This document shows positions 13,830 through 19,642 of a stretch of 19,642 nt of DNA, one piece after another. Within the stretch, counting starts at the first letter, position 1. Every line of letters starts with the position of its first letter. A model generated the notes under the pieces. It was not told the origin of the DNA and did not search any database. It saw only the letters and a list, made by a program, of their open reading frames with translations. The DNA comes from an uncultured Clostridium sp. (lineage in GTDB: Bacteria; Bacillota; Clostridia; TANB77; CAG-465). The position numbers were made by a program, and so were the translations under genes. The stretch spans positions 1 through 19,642 of the forward strand of contig CAJLBR010000021.1 in assembly GCA_905204915.1 (NCBI GenBank), given 5' to 3'.

Positions 13830-14711
13830 TTATTTTAATAAATTAGAATCTACCATAATTCCTTCGCTAGTAACTTTTAATGTAGCCTCTTTTGGCATAA
13901 TATCATTTATAGTATTATAACCATAACCTTTCATCTTTAAGTTTAAAGTTCCTTGATTTTCATAAGCTTCACCAAAATAATAATCCCATGTATTTTCATT
14001 ATAACCAGTAATCATAAATTTATTTTGATTTGCTACTCCAAATTCAGATAAGTTATCTCTTACAATTAATAAAGATGCAAAATTAATTGTATTGTCTCCA
14101 AAAATTGAAGGTAATGATGATAATGTATCATTGCTATAAACTGATGCAATTCGATTATCTATCATTAATTTATTTCCATCTAATATAGCATAATTTCCAT
14201 CTACATATATTTTTATAGTGCTTGGTATCTCATAATTATTATAAGTAGTTGTTAAAAAATTAAGCACTAAATTTTGTCCATCTTCGCTATAAGTTCCAGT
14301 AAATGTTTCAAAAGTTTCACCATCATAAGTTGATATAACAAATTTATTTAATGTTGTTCCTTTAAAAGATAATATTTTATCTTCTTCCAAAACTAAACTT
14401 ACATACTTTTGTTTTTGACTTGAACCTGTTAAATTAGTAAAGTATCCTGCAGTTTCCATTTGATTTTGTTCATTAAAAACATATGATGAAACAGTAACTG
14501 TATTTTTTATTCCTAGTACTTCTGATGATCCATCATTTTGATTTGTCTCATTTTGAACACTTTCATCTTGTACATTATTATTAGAAATAATTTTTGCCTT
14601 TACAAGTAAAAATACTAGTAATAAAAATATAAATATTCCTATTAAAATAATAAGTGTCTGTGATATAACAGATTTTCTTTTATAATTTTTCTTTTGTTTT
14701 ACTTTACTCAT
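13830..14711 (-). CDS. Hypothetical single-pass membrane protein with large external domain
   Basis: 293 aa from ATG 14711, which has GAGGTTGAG upstream; a further ATG at 14726 overlaps that site. Lys/Arg-rich start (SKVKQKKNYKRKS), then one transmembrane helix at about residues 16-39 (TLIILIGIFIFLLLVFLLV), then an Asn/Gln/Ser-rich spacer (NNNVQDESVQNETNQNDGSS) and about 225 residues of beta-rich sequence, apparently with two similar halves: ILSFKGTTLNKFVISTYDGE with ETFTGTYSEDGQNLVLNF, versus NKFMITGYNENTWDYYFGEA with YENQGTLNLKMKG. The positive-inside rule places this domain outside the cell. No family is recognised. It heads a two-gene operon with the 152-aa gene. Confidence 0.65.
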   Translation of the reverse strand: MSKVKQKKNYKRKSVISQTLIILIGIFIFLLLVFLLVKAKIISNNNVQDESVQNETNQNDGSSEVLGIKNTVTVSSYVFNEQNQMETAGYFTNLTGSSQKQKYVSLVLEEDKILSFKGTTLNKFVISTYDGETFETFTGTYSEDGQNLVLNFLTTTYNNYEIPSTIKIYVDGNYAILDGNKLMIDNRIASVYSNDTLSSLPSIFGDNTINFASLLIVRDNLSEFGVANQNKFMITGYNENTWDYYFGEAYENQGTLNLKMKGYGYNTINDIMPKEATLKVTSEGIMVDSNLLK

Positions 14712-14730
14712 AATACTCAACCTCATATAG

Positions 14731-14759
14731 ATTTTATATTAAAAAGAAAAATATTGCAA
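14731..14759 (-). promoter_or_regulatory. Probable promoter of the 14711-13369 operon
   Basis: -35 TTGCAA (14754-14759), 17-nt spacer, -10 TAAAAT (complement of 14731-14736), just after the rplS terminator and 19 nt before the chosen start, which leaves a short leader. Confidence 0.5.
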
Positions 14760-14777
14760 CATTTTATAAAAAATAAT

Positions 14778-14812
14778 AAAAAAAGAGTTCAGATATTAAA
14801 TATCTAAACTCG
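14778..14812 (-). terminator. Intrinsic terminator of the ffh-rplS operon
   Basis: Stem GAGTTCAGATA (14785-14795) with TATCTAAACTC (14801-14811), one mismatch, 5-nt loop, then seven U in the minus-strand transcript; 9 nt after rplS. Confidence 0.85.
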
Positions 14813-14819
14813 AAAAATA

Positions 14820-15158
14820 CTATTTTTCTTTAGTCTTAGCAGCTTTACCTACTCTATCTCTTAAGTAGTATAATTTAGCACGTCTAACTTTACCTTCTCT
14901 AGTAACTTCTACTTTTTCTATTTTTGGAGAATTTACTGGGAAAGTTCTTTCAACACCAATTCCGTTAGAAATTTTTCTTACTGTGAAAGTTTTGTTAAGA
15001 CCAGAATTTTGTTCTTTTATAACAGTACCTGTGAATACTTGGATTCTTTCTCTGTTTCCTTCTTTAATTTTTACGTGTACATTTACTGTATCACCAATGT
15101 TATAAACTGGTTTTTCTTCTTTTATATATTCTTTTTCTATAGCTTTAATTATGTCCAT
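14820..15158 (-). CDS. rplS: 50S ribosomal protein L19
   Basis: 112 aa, usual length (about 115). Family motifs: DTVNVHVKIKEGNRERIQVF followed by TGTVI, VRKISNGIGVERTFPVNSPK and VRRAKLYYLRDRVGKAAK. L19 sits at the 30S-50S interface of the ribosome. Its ATG lies 14 nt inside the end of trmD, so translation is coupled. Last gene of the operon; the terminator follows 9 nt after the stop. Confidence 0.98.
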   Translation of the reverse strand: MDIIKAIEKEYIKEEKPVYNIGDTVNVHVKIKEGNRERIQVFTGTVIKEQNSGLNKTFTVRKISNGIGVERTFPVNSPKIEKVEVTREGKVRRAKLYYLRDRVGKAAKTKEK

Positions 15159-15918
15159 TATTTTCGCCTCCTTTTAAATTTATTACTTTTTCAATTTCAT
15201 TTCTAGATATTAATTTTTTATCTAGTGCATCATATATTAGCTCAGGTCTATTTTTATAAGTAACTTTTATTGACTCTAATTTTCTAAATTGATTAACCTT
15301 TTCATGATTTCCTGAAAGTAGTACCTCTGGTACTTTTCTTCCTTTATAACAAACTGGTTTTGTATATTGTGGATATTCTAAAAGATTATTTGTATGTGAT
15401 TCTTCTAACAAAGATTCTTCATCAATAACACCTGGAATAAGCCTTATTATAGAGTCCATTAGTACCATAGCTGGAAGTTCTCCTCCAGTAAGTACATAAT
15501 CACCAATTGAAATTTCTTCAATATTATATTCCTCAATAATTCTTTCATCTATTCCTTCGTAATGACCACAAATTAAAATATAATTCATGTCTTCATCGGC
15601 TAAACTTTTAGATTTAGAATAATTTAAAACTTTTCCTCTTGGAGATAAATAAATAATCTTAATTTTTTCTATATCTGAATCAATTAAACTTATTGCATGG
15701 TCTATCGCTCTCCCTAAAGGTTCTGCCGACATAACCATACCTGCTCCACCACCACAAGGCGGGAAGTCTACCCTTTTATGTTTATCTAATGTAAAATCTC
15801 TAATATTTATAAGATTAATCTCAGCTTTTTCAGCTTCAATTGCCCTTTTTATTATACTAGTTGATTTAAACTCATTAAACATATTAGGAAAAATTGAAAG
15901 AACACAAAATTTTATCAT
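15145..15918 (-). CDS. trmD: tRNA (guanine-N1)-methyltransferase TrmD
   Basis: 257 aa. A SPOUT-class enzyme that makes m1G37 beside the anticodon of tRNAs reading CNN/CGG-type codons, preventing frameshifts; homodimer, S-adenosylmethionine as donor. The trefoil-knot region is clear: ICGHYEGIDERIIEEY, ISIGDYVLTGGELPAMVLMD, and upstream PPCGGGAGMVMSAEPLGRAI. The catalytic-loop region ESHTNNLLEYPQYTKPVCYK is intact. The start ATG 15918 overlaps the rimM stop by 4 nt, and the end overlaps rplS by 14 nt. The length is slightly above the E. coli value. Confidence 0.98.
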   Translation of the reverse strand: MIKFCVLSIFPNMFNEFKSTSIIKRAIEAEKAEINLINIRDFTLDKHKRVDFPPCGGGAGMVMSAEPLGRAIDHAISLIDSDIEKIKIIYLSPRGKVLNYSKSKSLADEDMNYILICGHYEGIDERIIEEYNIEEISIGDYVLTGGELPAMVLMDSIIRLIPGVIDEESLLEESHTNNLLEYPQYTKPVCYKGRKVPEVLLSGNHEKVNQFRKLESIKVTYKNRPELIYDALDKKLISRNEIEKVINLKGGENNGHN

Positions 15919-16418
15919 ATTAATCCTTTCATAAGTTCAACATACATTTTCTTTTCATCAATATCTACTTTTTTAACTACCTGTTTAATTGCTGGCAAGT
16001 AAGCTTTTTTCCCATCTTCTAATAAAACTTCATATATATCATTTGCTCCCGTATTAAATACGTAAGTGATAGTTCCGATAGCTTTATTGTTTTTAATATC
16101 TACAACTTGCATGGATAATAAATCATCAACATAGTAATTATCTTCCTCTAAAGAGTCAAGCTCTTCTTTTAAAACGTATATATATTTATTTCTTAGTTTT
16201 TCTGCTTCTTCAACAGTATCAATTTTTTCAAATTTAACTAAAAGCATATTTTTTTGAATTCTACATAAATTTATATTTATTTTAGATTCAATACTTTCAT
16301 CTAAATATACATATTTTTTCTTAGATAAATTTACTATATCATCAGTATATGGATAAACTTTAACCTCGCCTTTTATACCATGAACATTTACAATTTGTCC
16401 TATCTTTAAAAATCTCAT
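15915..16418 (-). CDS. rimM: 16S rRNA processing protein RimM
   Basis: 167 aa, usual length. The N-terminal RimM barrel opens FLKIGQIVNVHGIKGEVKVY, continuing through LLVKFEKIDTVEEAEKLR; the PRC barrel follows with YYVDDLLSMQVVDI, IGTITYVFNTGANDIYEVLL and YLPAIKQVVKKVDIDEKKMY. RimM binds S19 and helps mature the head of the 30S subunit. It is in the standard position between khpA (3-nt gap) and trmD (4-nt overlap). Confidence 0.97.
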   Translation of the reverse strand: MRFLKIGQIVNVHGIKGEVKVYPYTDDIVNLSKKKYVYLDESIESKININLCRIQKNMLLVKFEKIDTVEEAEKLRNKYIYVLKEELDSLEEDNYYVDDLLSMQVVDIKNNKAIGTITYVFNTGANDIYEVLLEDGKKAYLPAIKQVVKKVDIDEKKMYVELMKGLI

Positions 16419-16421
16419 AAA

Positions 16422-16661
16422 CTATTTTTGTTCCTCAACTTCTACAGATACTTTTATTTTTTCTTTCATTCCATATGATAAAATAATTTCTCTTATAGCA
16501 CGGATTATTCTTCCGTCCTTTCCAATTATTCTACCCATATCTTCTTTTGCGACCTTAAGTTTCAATATTTTTTTAGATTCATTTTCAGTTTCTTCTATTG
16601 AAATTTGGTCTGGATTTTGTACAAGATTCTTTGCAATATACTCTAATAAATCTTTATACAT
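16422..16661 (-). CDS. khpA: KH-domain RNA-binding protein KhpA (YlqC)
   Basis: 79 aa, a single KH domain. The RNA-binding loop is MGRIIGKDGRIIRAIREIIL (GxxG as GKDG). KhpA forms a dimer with KhpB/Jag in Firmicutes and binds many small RNAs and mRNAs; linked to cell length and division in pneumococcus. It lies 14 nt after rpsP, the conserved place in this operon. Confidence 0.95.
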   Translation of the reverse strand: MYKDLLEYIAKNLVQNPDQISIEETENESKKILKLKVAKEDMGRIIGKDGRIIRAIREIILSYGMKEKIKVSVEVEEQK

Positions 16662-16675
16662 GCGTGTCTACCCCC

Positions 16676-16918
16676 TTAAGCCTCTATACCTGATTTTTTT
16701 ATTAAAGCTGCAACAGTGTCAGTAGGTTTTGCACCTTTCTTTATCCATTCTGCAACTTTTTCGTTATCAAGTTTTAATTCGGCTGGTTCTACCATAGGAT
16801 TATATGTTCCTACTTTTTCAATAAATCTACCATCAGATGGATATCTTGAATCAGCAACAACAATTGTATAGTATGGAGCTTTTTTAGCACCATCTCTTCT
16901 TAATCTTATTTTTACCAT
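16676..16918 (-). CDS. rpsP: 30S ribosomal protein S16
   Basis: 80 aa. The start VKIRLRRDGAKKAPYYTIVV followed by ADSRYPSDGRFIEKVGTYNP is the family signature; the C-terminal part is KVAEWIKKGAKPTDTVAALI. S16 is an early 30S assembly protein. A strong AAGGAGGTGA site lies upstream in the 63-nt gap after ffh. Confidence 0.98.
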   Translation of the reverse strand: MVKIRLRRDGAKKAPYYTIVVADSRYPSDGRFIEKVGTYNPMVEPAELKLDNEKVAEWIKKGAKPTDTVAALIKKSGIEA

Positions 16919-16981
16919 AGTATATAAGTCACCTCCTTACAACTAAAATTTATATTCACATTAAAATAATGCTATATACTA

Positions 16982-18313
16982 TTAAAATTTCATGTTATTT
17001 GGCATTTTAAATTTTCCCATGCCTTTTTTACTCATCATCTGTTTCATCATTTTTTGCATACTACTAAATTGTTCCATGAAACGATTTATATCTTCAACTT
17101 TATTTCCACTACCTTTAGCAATTCTTATTCTTCTTGAAGCATTAAGAATTTTAGGATTTCTTCTTTCTTCCTTAGTCATTGAAGTTACTATAGCGTTAAT
17201 TCTATCAACTTTTGACTCATCGATTTCAGCATCTCTTAACTCTTTTGGAATTCCTGGAAGCATCATCAAAATTTGTTTGAATGATCCCATTTTCTTAATT
17301 TTTTTCATTTGGTCTAAGTAATCATCTAATGTAAATTCTTGTTTTCTTAATTTCTTTTCAAGCTCTATTGCTTGTTCTTCAGAATAAGCTTCTTCAGCTT
17401 TATCTATAATAGAAAGTACATCTCCCATACCTAAGATACGTGAAGCTACTCTATCTGGATAAAAAGGTTCTAATTCATTTAATTTTTCACCAACTGAAGC
17501 AAATTTTATTGGCTTTTTAGTAATACTCTTAACTGATAAAGCTGCACCACCACGAGTATCAGAATCAAGCTTTGACATTGTAATAGAATCTATTCCAACT
17601 TGATCATTAAAACTTTGAGCAACATTTACTGCTTCTTGACCAGTCATACTATCTACTACTAACATAATTTCATGTGGCTTAATAGCTTTTTTTAATTCAA
17701 CTAACTCTGCCATAAGTTCAGTATCTATTTGAATTCTACCAGCTGTATCTATTATAACTACATCGCATAATTTTGATTCAGCTTTTTTAATACCGTTTTT
17801 AGCAATTTCTACTACATTTTTGTTGTCATCTTCGCTATAAACATCTACATTTAAACTAGCTCCCAAAGTTTTTAACTGCTTTATGGCTGCTGGTCTATAA
17901 ACATCACATGCTACCATCATAGGTTTCTTATTTTGTTTTCTTAAATAATTACTAAGCTTTCCAGCAAGAGTGGTTTTACCACTACCTTGTAAACCAACTA
18001 ACATTATTATTGTAGGTGGATTAGAAGAAAAGTTTAGTTTTGATTCTGTACTACCAAGTAATGTTACAAGTTCATCTCTTACAATCTTTACTACTTGTTG
18101 CCCTGGTGTTAAAGATTTCATTACATCTTCACCCAAAGCTTTTTCTTCTATACTAGCAACAAATTCTTTAACGACTTTGTAGTTAACATCTGCTTCTAAA
18201 AGAGCAAGTTTAATTTCTCTTAACATTAACTTCAAGTCTTTTTCAGAAATTCTCGCTTCACCTTTAATCTTTTTTACAATTCCTTGTAGTTTATCTGATA
18301 AACTTTCAAACAT
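16982..18313 (-). CDS. ffh: Signal recognition particle protein Ffh
   Basis: 443 aa, usual length. N domain at 1-90; G domain with GLQGSGKTTLAGKL (107-120), the DVYRPAA insertion-box start (137-143), DTAGR (189-193) and TMSKLDSDTRGGAALS (245-260). Here the G4-type motif reads SKLD where TKLD is usual. The M domain from about 300 has FTLDDYLDQMKKIKKMGSF, MMLPGIPKEL and the RRIRIAKGSG RNA-binding loop, and ends in a Met-rich tail (MQKMMKQMMSKKGMGKFK) that binds signal sequences. With 4.5S/scRNA and FtsY it targets nascent membrane proteins. ATG 18313 overlaps the ylxM stop by one base (TAATG), indicating coupled translation. Confidence 0.98.
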   Translation of the reverse strand: MFESLSDKLQGIVKKIKGEARISEKDLKLMLREIKLALLEADVNYKVVKEFVASIEEKALGEDVMKSLTPGQQVVKIVRDELVTLLGSTESKLNFSSNPPTIIMLVGLQGSGKTTLAGKLSNYLRKQNKKPMMVACDVYRPAAIKQLKTLGASLNVDVYSEDDNKNVVEIAKNGIKKAESKLCDVVIIDTAGRIQIDTELMAELVELKKAIKPHEIMLVVDSMTGQEAVNVAQSFNDQVGIDSITMSKLDSDTRGGAALSVKSITKKPIKFASVGEKLNELEPFYPDRVASRILGMGDVLSIIDKAEEAYSEEQAIELEKKLRKQEFTLDDYLDQMKKIKKMGSFKQILMMLPGIPKELRDAEIDESKVDRINAIVTSMTKEERRNPKILNASRRIRIAKGSGNKVEDINRFMEQFSSMQKMMKQMMSKKGMGKFKMPNNMKF

Positions 18314-18645
18314 TATATATCATCCTCACCAACATCTAAATTCAATTTATTTAATATCTCTTGTCTTATGTTGTTTAAATCTTCTGTTTTTTCTATTAGA
18401 CTATAAACACTTTCCACTCTCTTAGATAGTTCAAGCATTTTAACATTATTTTCAAAATTGTTTAACATATTTTCGCTTTTCTTTATACTATCTGCTACAG
18501 CTTGATAAGATATTTTCCTATTATTAGCAATTTCTCTTAATGACAAATTATATAAATAATATTCTTCAAAAATTTCACTCTGCTTTTTTGTAAGTAAATT
18601 TCCGTATATATCATATAAAAGCATCATTCTAATATTATCATTCAT
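18313..18645 (-). CDS. ylxM: YlxM/P13-like DNA-binding protein, SRP operon
   Basis: 110 aa. A helix-turn-helix of the sigma-70 region 4 type: LLYDIYGNLLTKKQSEIFEE at 9-28, then LSLREIANNRKISYQAVADS at about 34-53. YlxM precedes ffh in most Firmicutes and in streptococci modulates SRP GTPase activity. The usual length is 105-120 aa. The start follows AAGGTG at 5 nt. It is the first gene after the consensus promoter at 18684-18712 and leads the operon down to rplS. Confidence 0.95.
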   Translation of the reverse strand: MNDNIRMMLLYDIYGNLLTKKQSEIFEEYYLYNLSLREIANNRKISYQAVADSIKKSENMLNNFENNVKMLELSKRVESVYSLIEKTEDLNNIRQEILNKLNLDVGEDDI

Positions 18646-18656
18646 AGCATCACCTT

Positions 18657-18682
18657 AGTGTAAAGTATTTTTACTTGACACT
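18657..18682. promoter_or_regulatory. Inverted repeat at the operon start site
   Basis: AGTGTAAAGTA (18657-18667), TTTT, TACTTGACACT (18672-18682): 10 of 11 positions pair. It overlaps the expected start site of the ylxM promoter and the short leader, and lacks a following T run, so an operator or 5' leader hairpin is more likely than a terminator. Confidence 0.5.
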
Positions 18683-18683
18683 A

Positions 18684-18712
18684 ATTATACTAAAGTTTTT
18701 ACGTTTTGTCAA
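18684..18712 (-). promoter_or_regulatory. Consensus promoter of the ylxM-ffh-rplS operon
   Basis: TTGACA (complement of 18707-18712), 17-nt spacer, TATAAT (complement of 18684-18689): a perfect sigma-A promoter. The start site should lie near 18677, inside the inverted repeat at 18657-18682. Confidence 0.9.
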
Positions 18713-18741
18713 CTTAAAAGTTCAAAATTTATTATAAAACG

Positions 18742-18770
18742 TTGATTTTTTGGCTACTTTGTACTATAAT
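18742..18770 (+). promoter_or_regulatory. Promoter for the plus-strand small membrane protein
   Basis: TTGATT (18742-18747), 17-nt spacer, TATAAT (18765-18770), 46 nt before the start codon. It is divergent from the ylxM promoter; the two -35 elements are about 30 nt apart. Confidence 0.7.
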
Positions 18771-18815
18771 TTATAAAACATTTGTTATCTAACACCATAA
18801 TTGGAGGTTATTTTT

Positions 18816-19169
18816 ATGATACTTTTCTATATACTATACGTTATTGTTCTTATATGGACATTGATAGGATTAAAAAAATCAATAGAAACTATATGCATAT
18901 CTTCTATGACAAAAAAATTAGATGAACTTGAGAATTCTTTCAAAACAATAATAAACTTTGGTGCAAGTGAAAATCGGTTTGAAAATATTGACTCTCTTTT
19001 GAAAAAATGTGGTAACTATGAAAAAAATTTAATTTACAAAATTTTTGTAAGAAAACAAACTCGTTCCCTATTCAATCTAAAATATACTGTACTACTGATA
19101 TCTATTGAACTAATACGTAGAGATGAATCTATAATTGAAATGCTATCAATCCCAGAATCTGAAAATTAA
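18816..19169 (+). CDS. Hypothetical small membrane-anchored protein
   Basis: 117 aa from ATG 18816, which follows GGAGG at 9 nt; an in-frame TTG at 18801 lies on the ribosome binding site itself. Residues 1-20 (MILFYILYVIVLIWTLIGLK) form one transmembrane segment or uncleaved signal anchor; the rest is a charged, helical cytoplasmic or external part (SSMTKKLDELENSFKTIINF) with a second moderately hydrophobic stretch near LKYTVLLISIELI. No family is recognised. This is the only convincing plus-strand gene of the window, with its own promoter and a terminator at 19176-19226. Confidence 0.7.
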   Translation: MILFYILYVIVLIWTLIGLKKSIETICISSMTKKLDELENSFKTIINFGASENRFENIDSLLKKCGNYEKNLIYKIFVRKQTRSLFNLKYTVLLISIELIRRDESIIEMLSIPESEN

Positions 19170-19175
19170 TAAGAA

Positions 19176-19226
19176 AAAAACTAGCCAAATCCTCATTAAT
19201 TTGAGAATTTTGACTAGTTTTATTTT
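19176..19226. terminator. Bidirectional intrinsic terminator
   Basis: AAACTAG-CCAAA-CCTCA (19178-19195) pairs with TGAG-TTTTG-CTAGTTT (19202-19220) with small bulges; A run before and T run after. It serves both the plus-strand gene and the converging pseudopilin-like gene. Confidence 0.8.
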
Positions 19227-19234
19227 TAAACTAA

Positions 19235-19642
19235 TTATTTCAATGATACACTACCATCATCATTTCTTTGAATTTCTACATTTGATTTTAAACATACTAC
19301 TGCTCTAAATCCAACGTCTCCATTATTATAATCATAATAACAAGCACTTCCATAATAATCTATAGGTATCAAATGTTCAGCAGTGATAGTAGATGGAGAT
19401 GCAAGCCACAAAGCATTTGCTCCAGAATTGGTTCCGCTACCTAGTACATATAGTGTATCGTTTTCATTAAGCATAAGTGAACAATAATCACTCCAACTTG
19501 ATCCTCCATCTTTACTTAAATGATAACCTATTACGTCCTTTGCTTCTGCTTTAAAATTTACATTATATTTCTTACTATATGACTGCATTAGCATTTCTAC
19601 TGTTGGTCCACCAATTGCATAGTCCGCTTTATTTGTCTTATA
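19235..19642 (-). CDS. Pseudopilin-like surface protein, C-terminal part (runs off the right edge)
   Basis: 136 codons are visible, open at 19642. They match the C-terminal domain of the 435-aa protein at 11991-13298 position by position: ADYAIGGPTVEMLMQSYSKK versus AEYAIGAPTIEMFFDSYNKK; NDTLYVL then SGANALWLASPS versus NDKLYVL then SGANGMCIASPS; GFRAVVCLKSNVEI versus GIRPIVCLNSNVTL; both end DDGSV-S/T-LK. The pattern (ASPS, then a G-x-R-x-x-V-C-L end) resembles DUF6273-type extracellular domains. By analogy it probably has a prepilin-like N-terminus outside the window. Two paralogues flanking the ffh-rplS operon suggest a local family of variable surface proteins. Confidence 0.7.
   Translation of the reverse strand, partial: YKTNKADYAIGGPTVEMLMQSYSKKYNVNFKAEAKDVIGYHLSKDGGSSWSDYCSLMLNENDTLYVLGSGTNSGANALWLASPSTITAEHLIPIDYYGSACYYDYNNGDVGFRAVVCLKSNVEIQRNDDGSVSLK

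Noticed and set aside
18657..18682. Inverted repeat as an intrinsic terminator
   Set aside because: No T run follows in either direction and it lies between divergent promoters at the start of the ylxM leader.
1..19642. tRNA, rRNA or CRISPR array
   Set aside because: No regular repeat-spacer pattern, and no stretch with the raised GC or folding signature of stable RNAs was noticed.
11991..19642. Type IV pilus gene cluster
   Set aside because: Only pseudopilin-like proteins are seen; there is no PilB/PilC/PilD-type gene in the window.

Overview
The window is very AT-rich DNA with Clostridia-like (Firmicutes) features: AGGAGG-type ribosome binding sites, consensus sigma-A promoters, short intergenic gaps, occasional TTG starts and the order ylxM-ffh-rpsP-khpA-rimM-trmD-rplS. 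An uncultured gut-type Clostridia genome would fit; no 16S rRNA or other taxon marker is present. Nearly everything is on the minus strand; only one small gene (18816-19169) is convincingly on the plus strand.

Right part (about 9.5-19.6 kb): ordinary chromosome. A consensus promoter drives ylxM, ffh, rpsP, khpA, rimM, trmD and rplS (signal recognition particle, ribosomal proteins, 16S and tRNA maturation), ending at a terminator near 14.8 kb. Next come a two-gene operon of unknown proteins (13.4-14.7 kb), a large pseudopilin-like surface protein (12.0-13.3 kb), and a four-gene operon (HAM1-like NTP pyrophosphatase, membrane PH-domain protein, SemiSWEET, DUF5131) from 11.9 to 9.56 kb. A second pseudopilin-like protein of the same family enters at the right edge.

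Left part (about 1-9.5 kb): an accessory region of intact cargo genes mixed with broken gene pieces. The intact genes are an OLD-family ATPase/TOPRIM nuclease, a DinD homologue, a GH3 N-acetylhexosaminidase, a UDG-superfamily glycosylase, a short inorganic pyrophosphatase and a GNAT acetyltransferase. The debris comprises a truncated second copy of the serine recombinase that lies at the left edge, two RhuM-family fragments, a DinD fragment, an orphan GatA C-terminus, a cupin pseudogene, a second GNAT start, and two copies of a 29-codon mini-gene, one of them dead. A short AT-rich sequence recurs between modules. Two cargo units (DinD-OLD and UDG) are each followed immediately by the same recombinase. 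The two recombinase copies form a 414-bp direct repeat, about 92% identical by hand count, 5,391 bp apart.

The most interesting candidate system is DinD + OLD nuclease + serine recombinase (1-3516): three consecutive genes that look like one transcription unit. OLD nucleases are established anti-phage effectors and DinD is a RecA-interacting SOS protein in E. coli. Their pairing here suggests, but does not prove, a mobile defence cassette. The chimeric junction recombinase::RhuM::GatA at 5.2-6.0 kb is the clearest evidence of rearrangement, and needs read-level checking to exclude misassembly.
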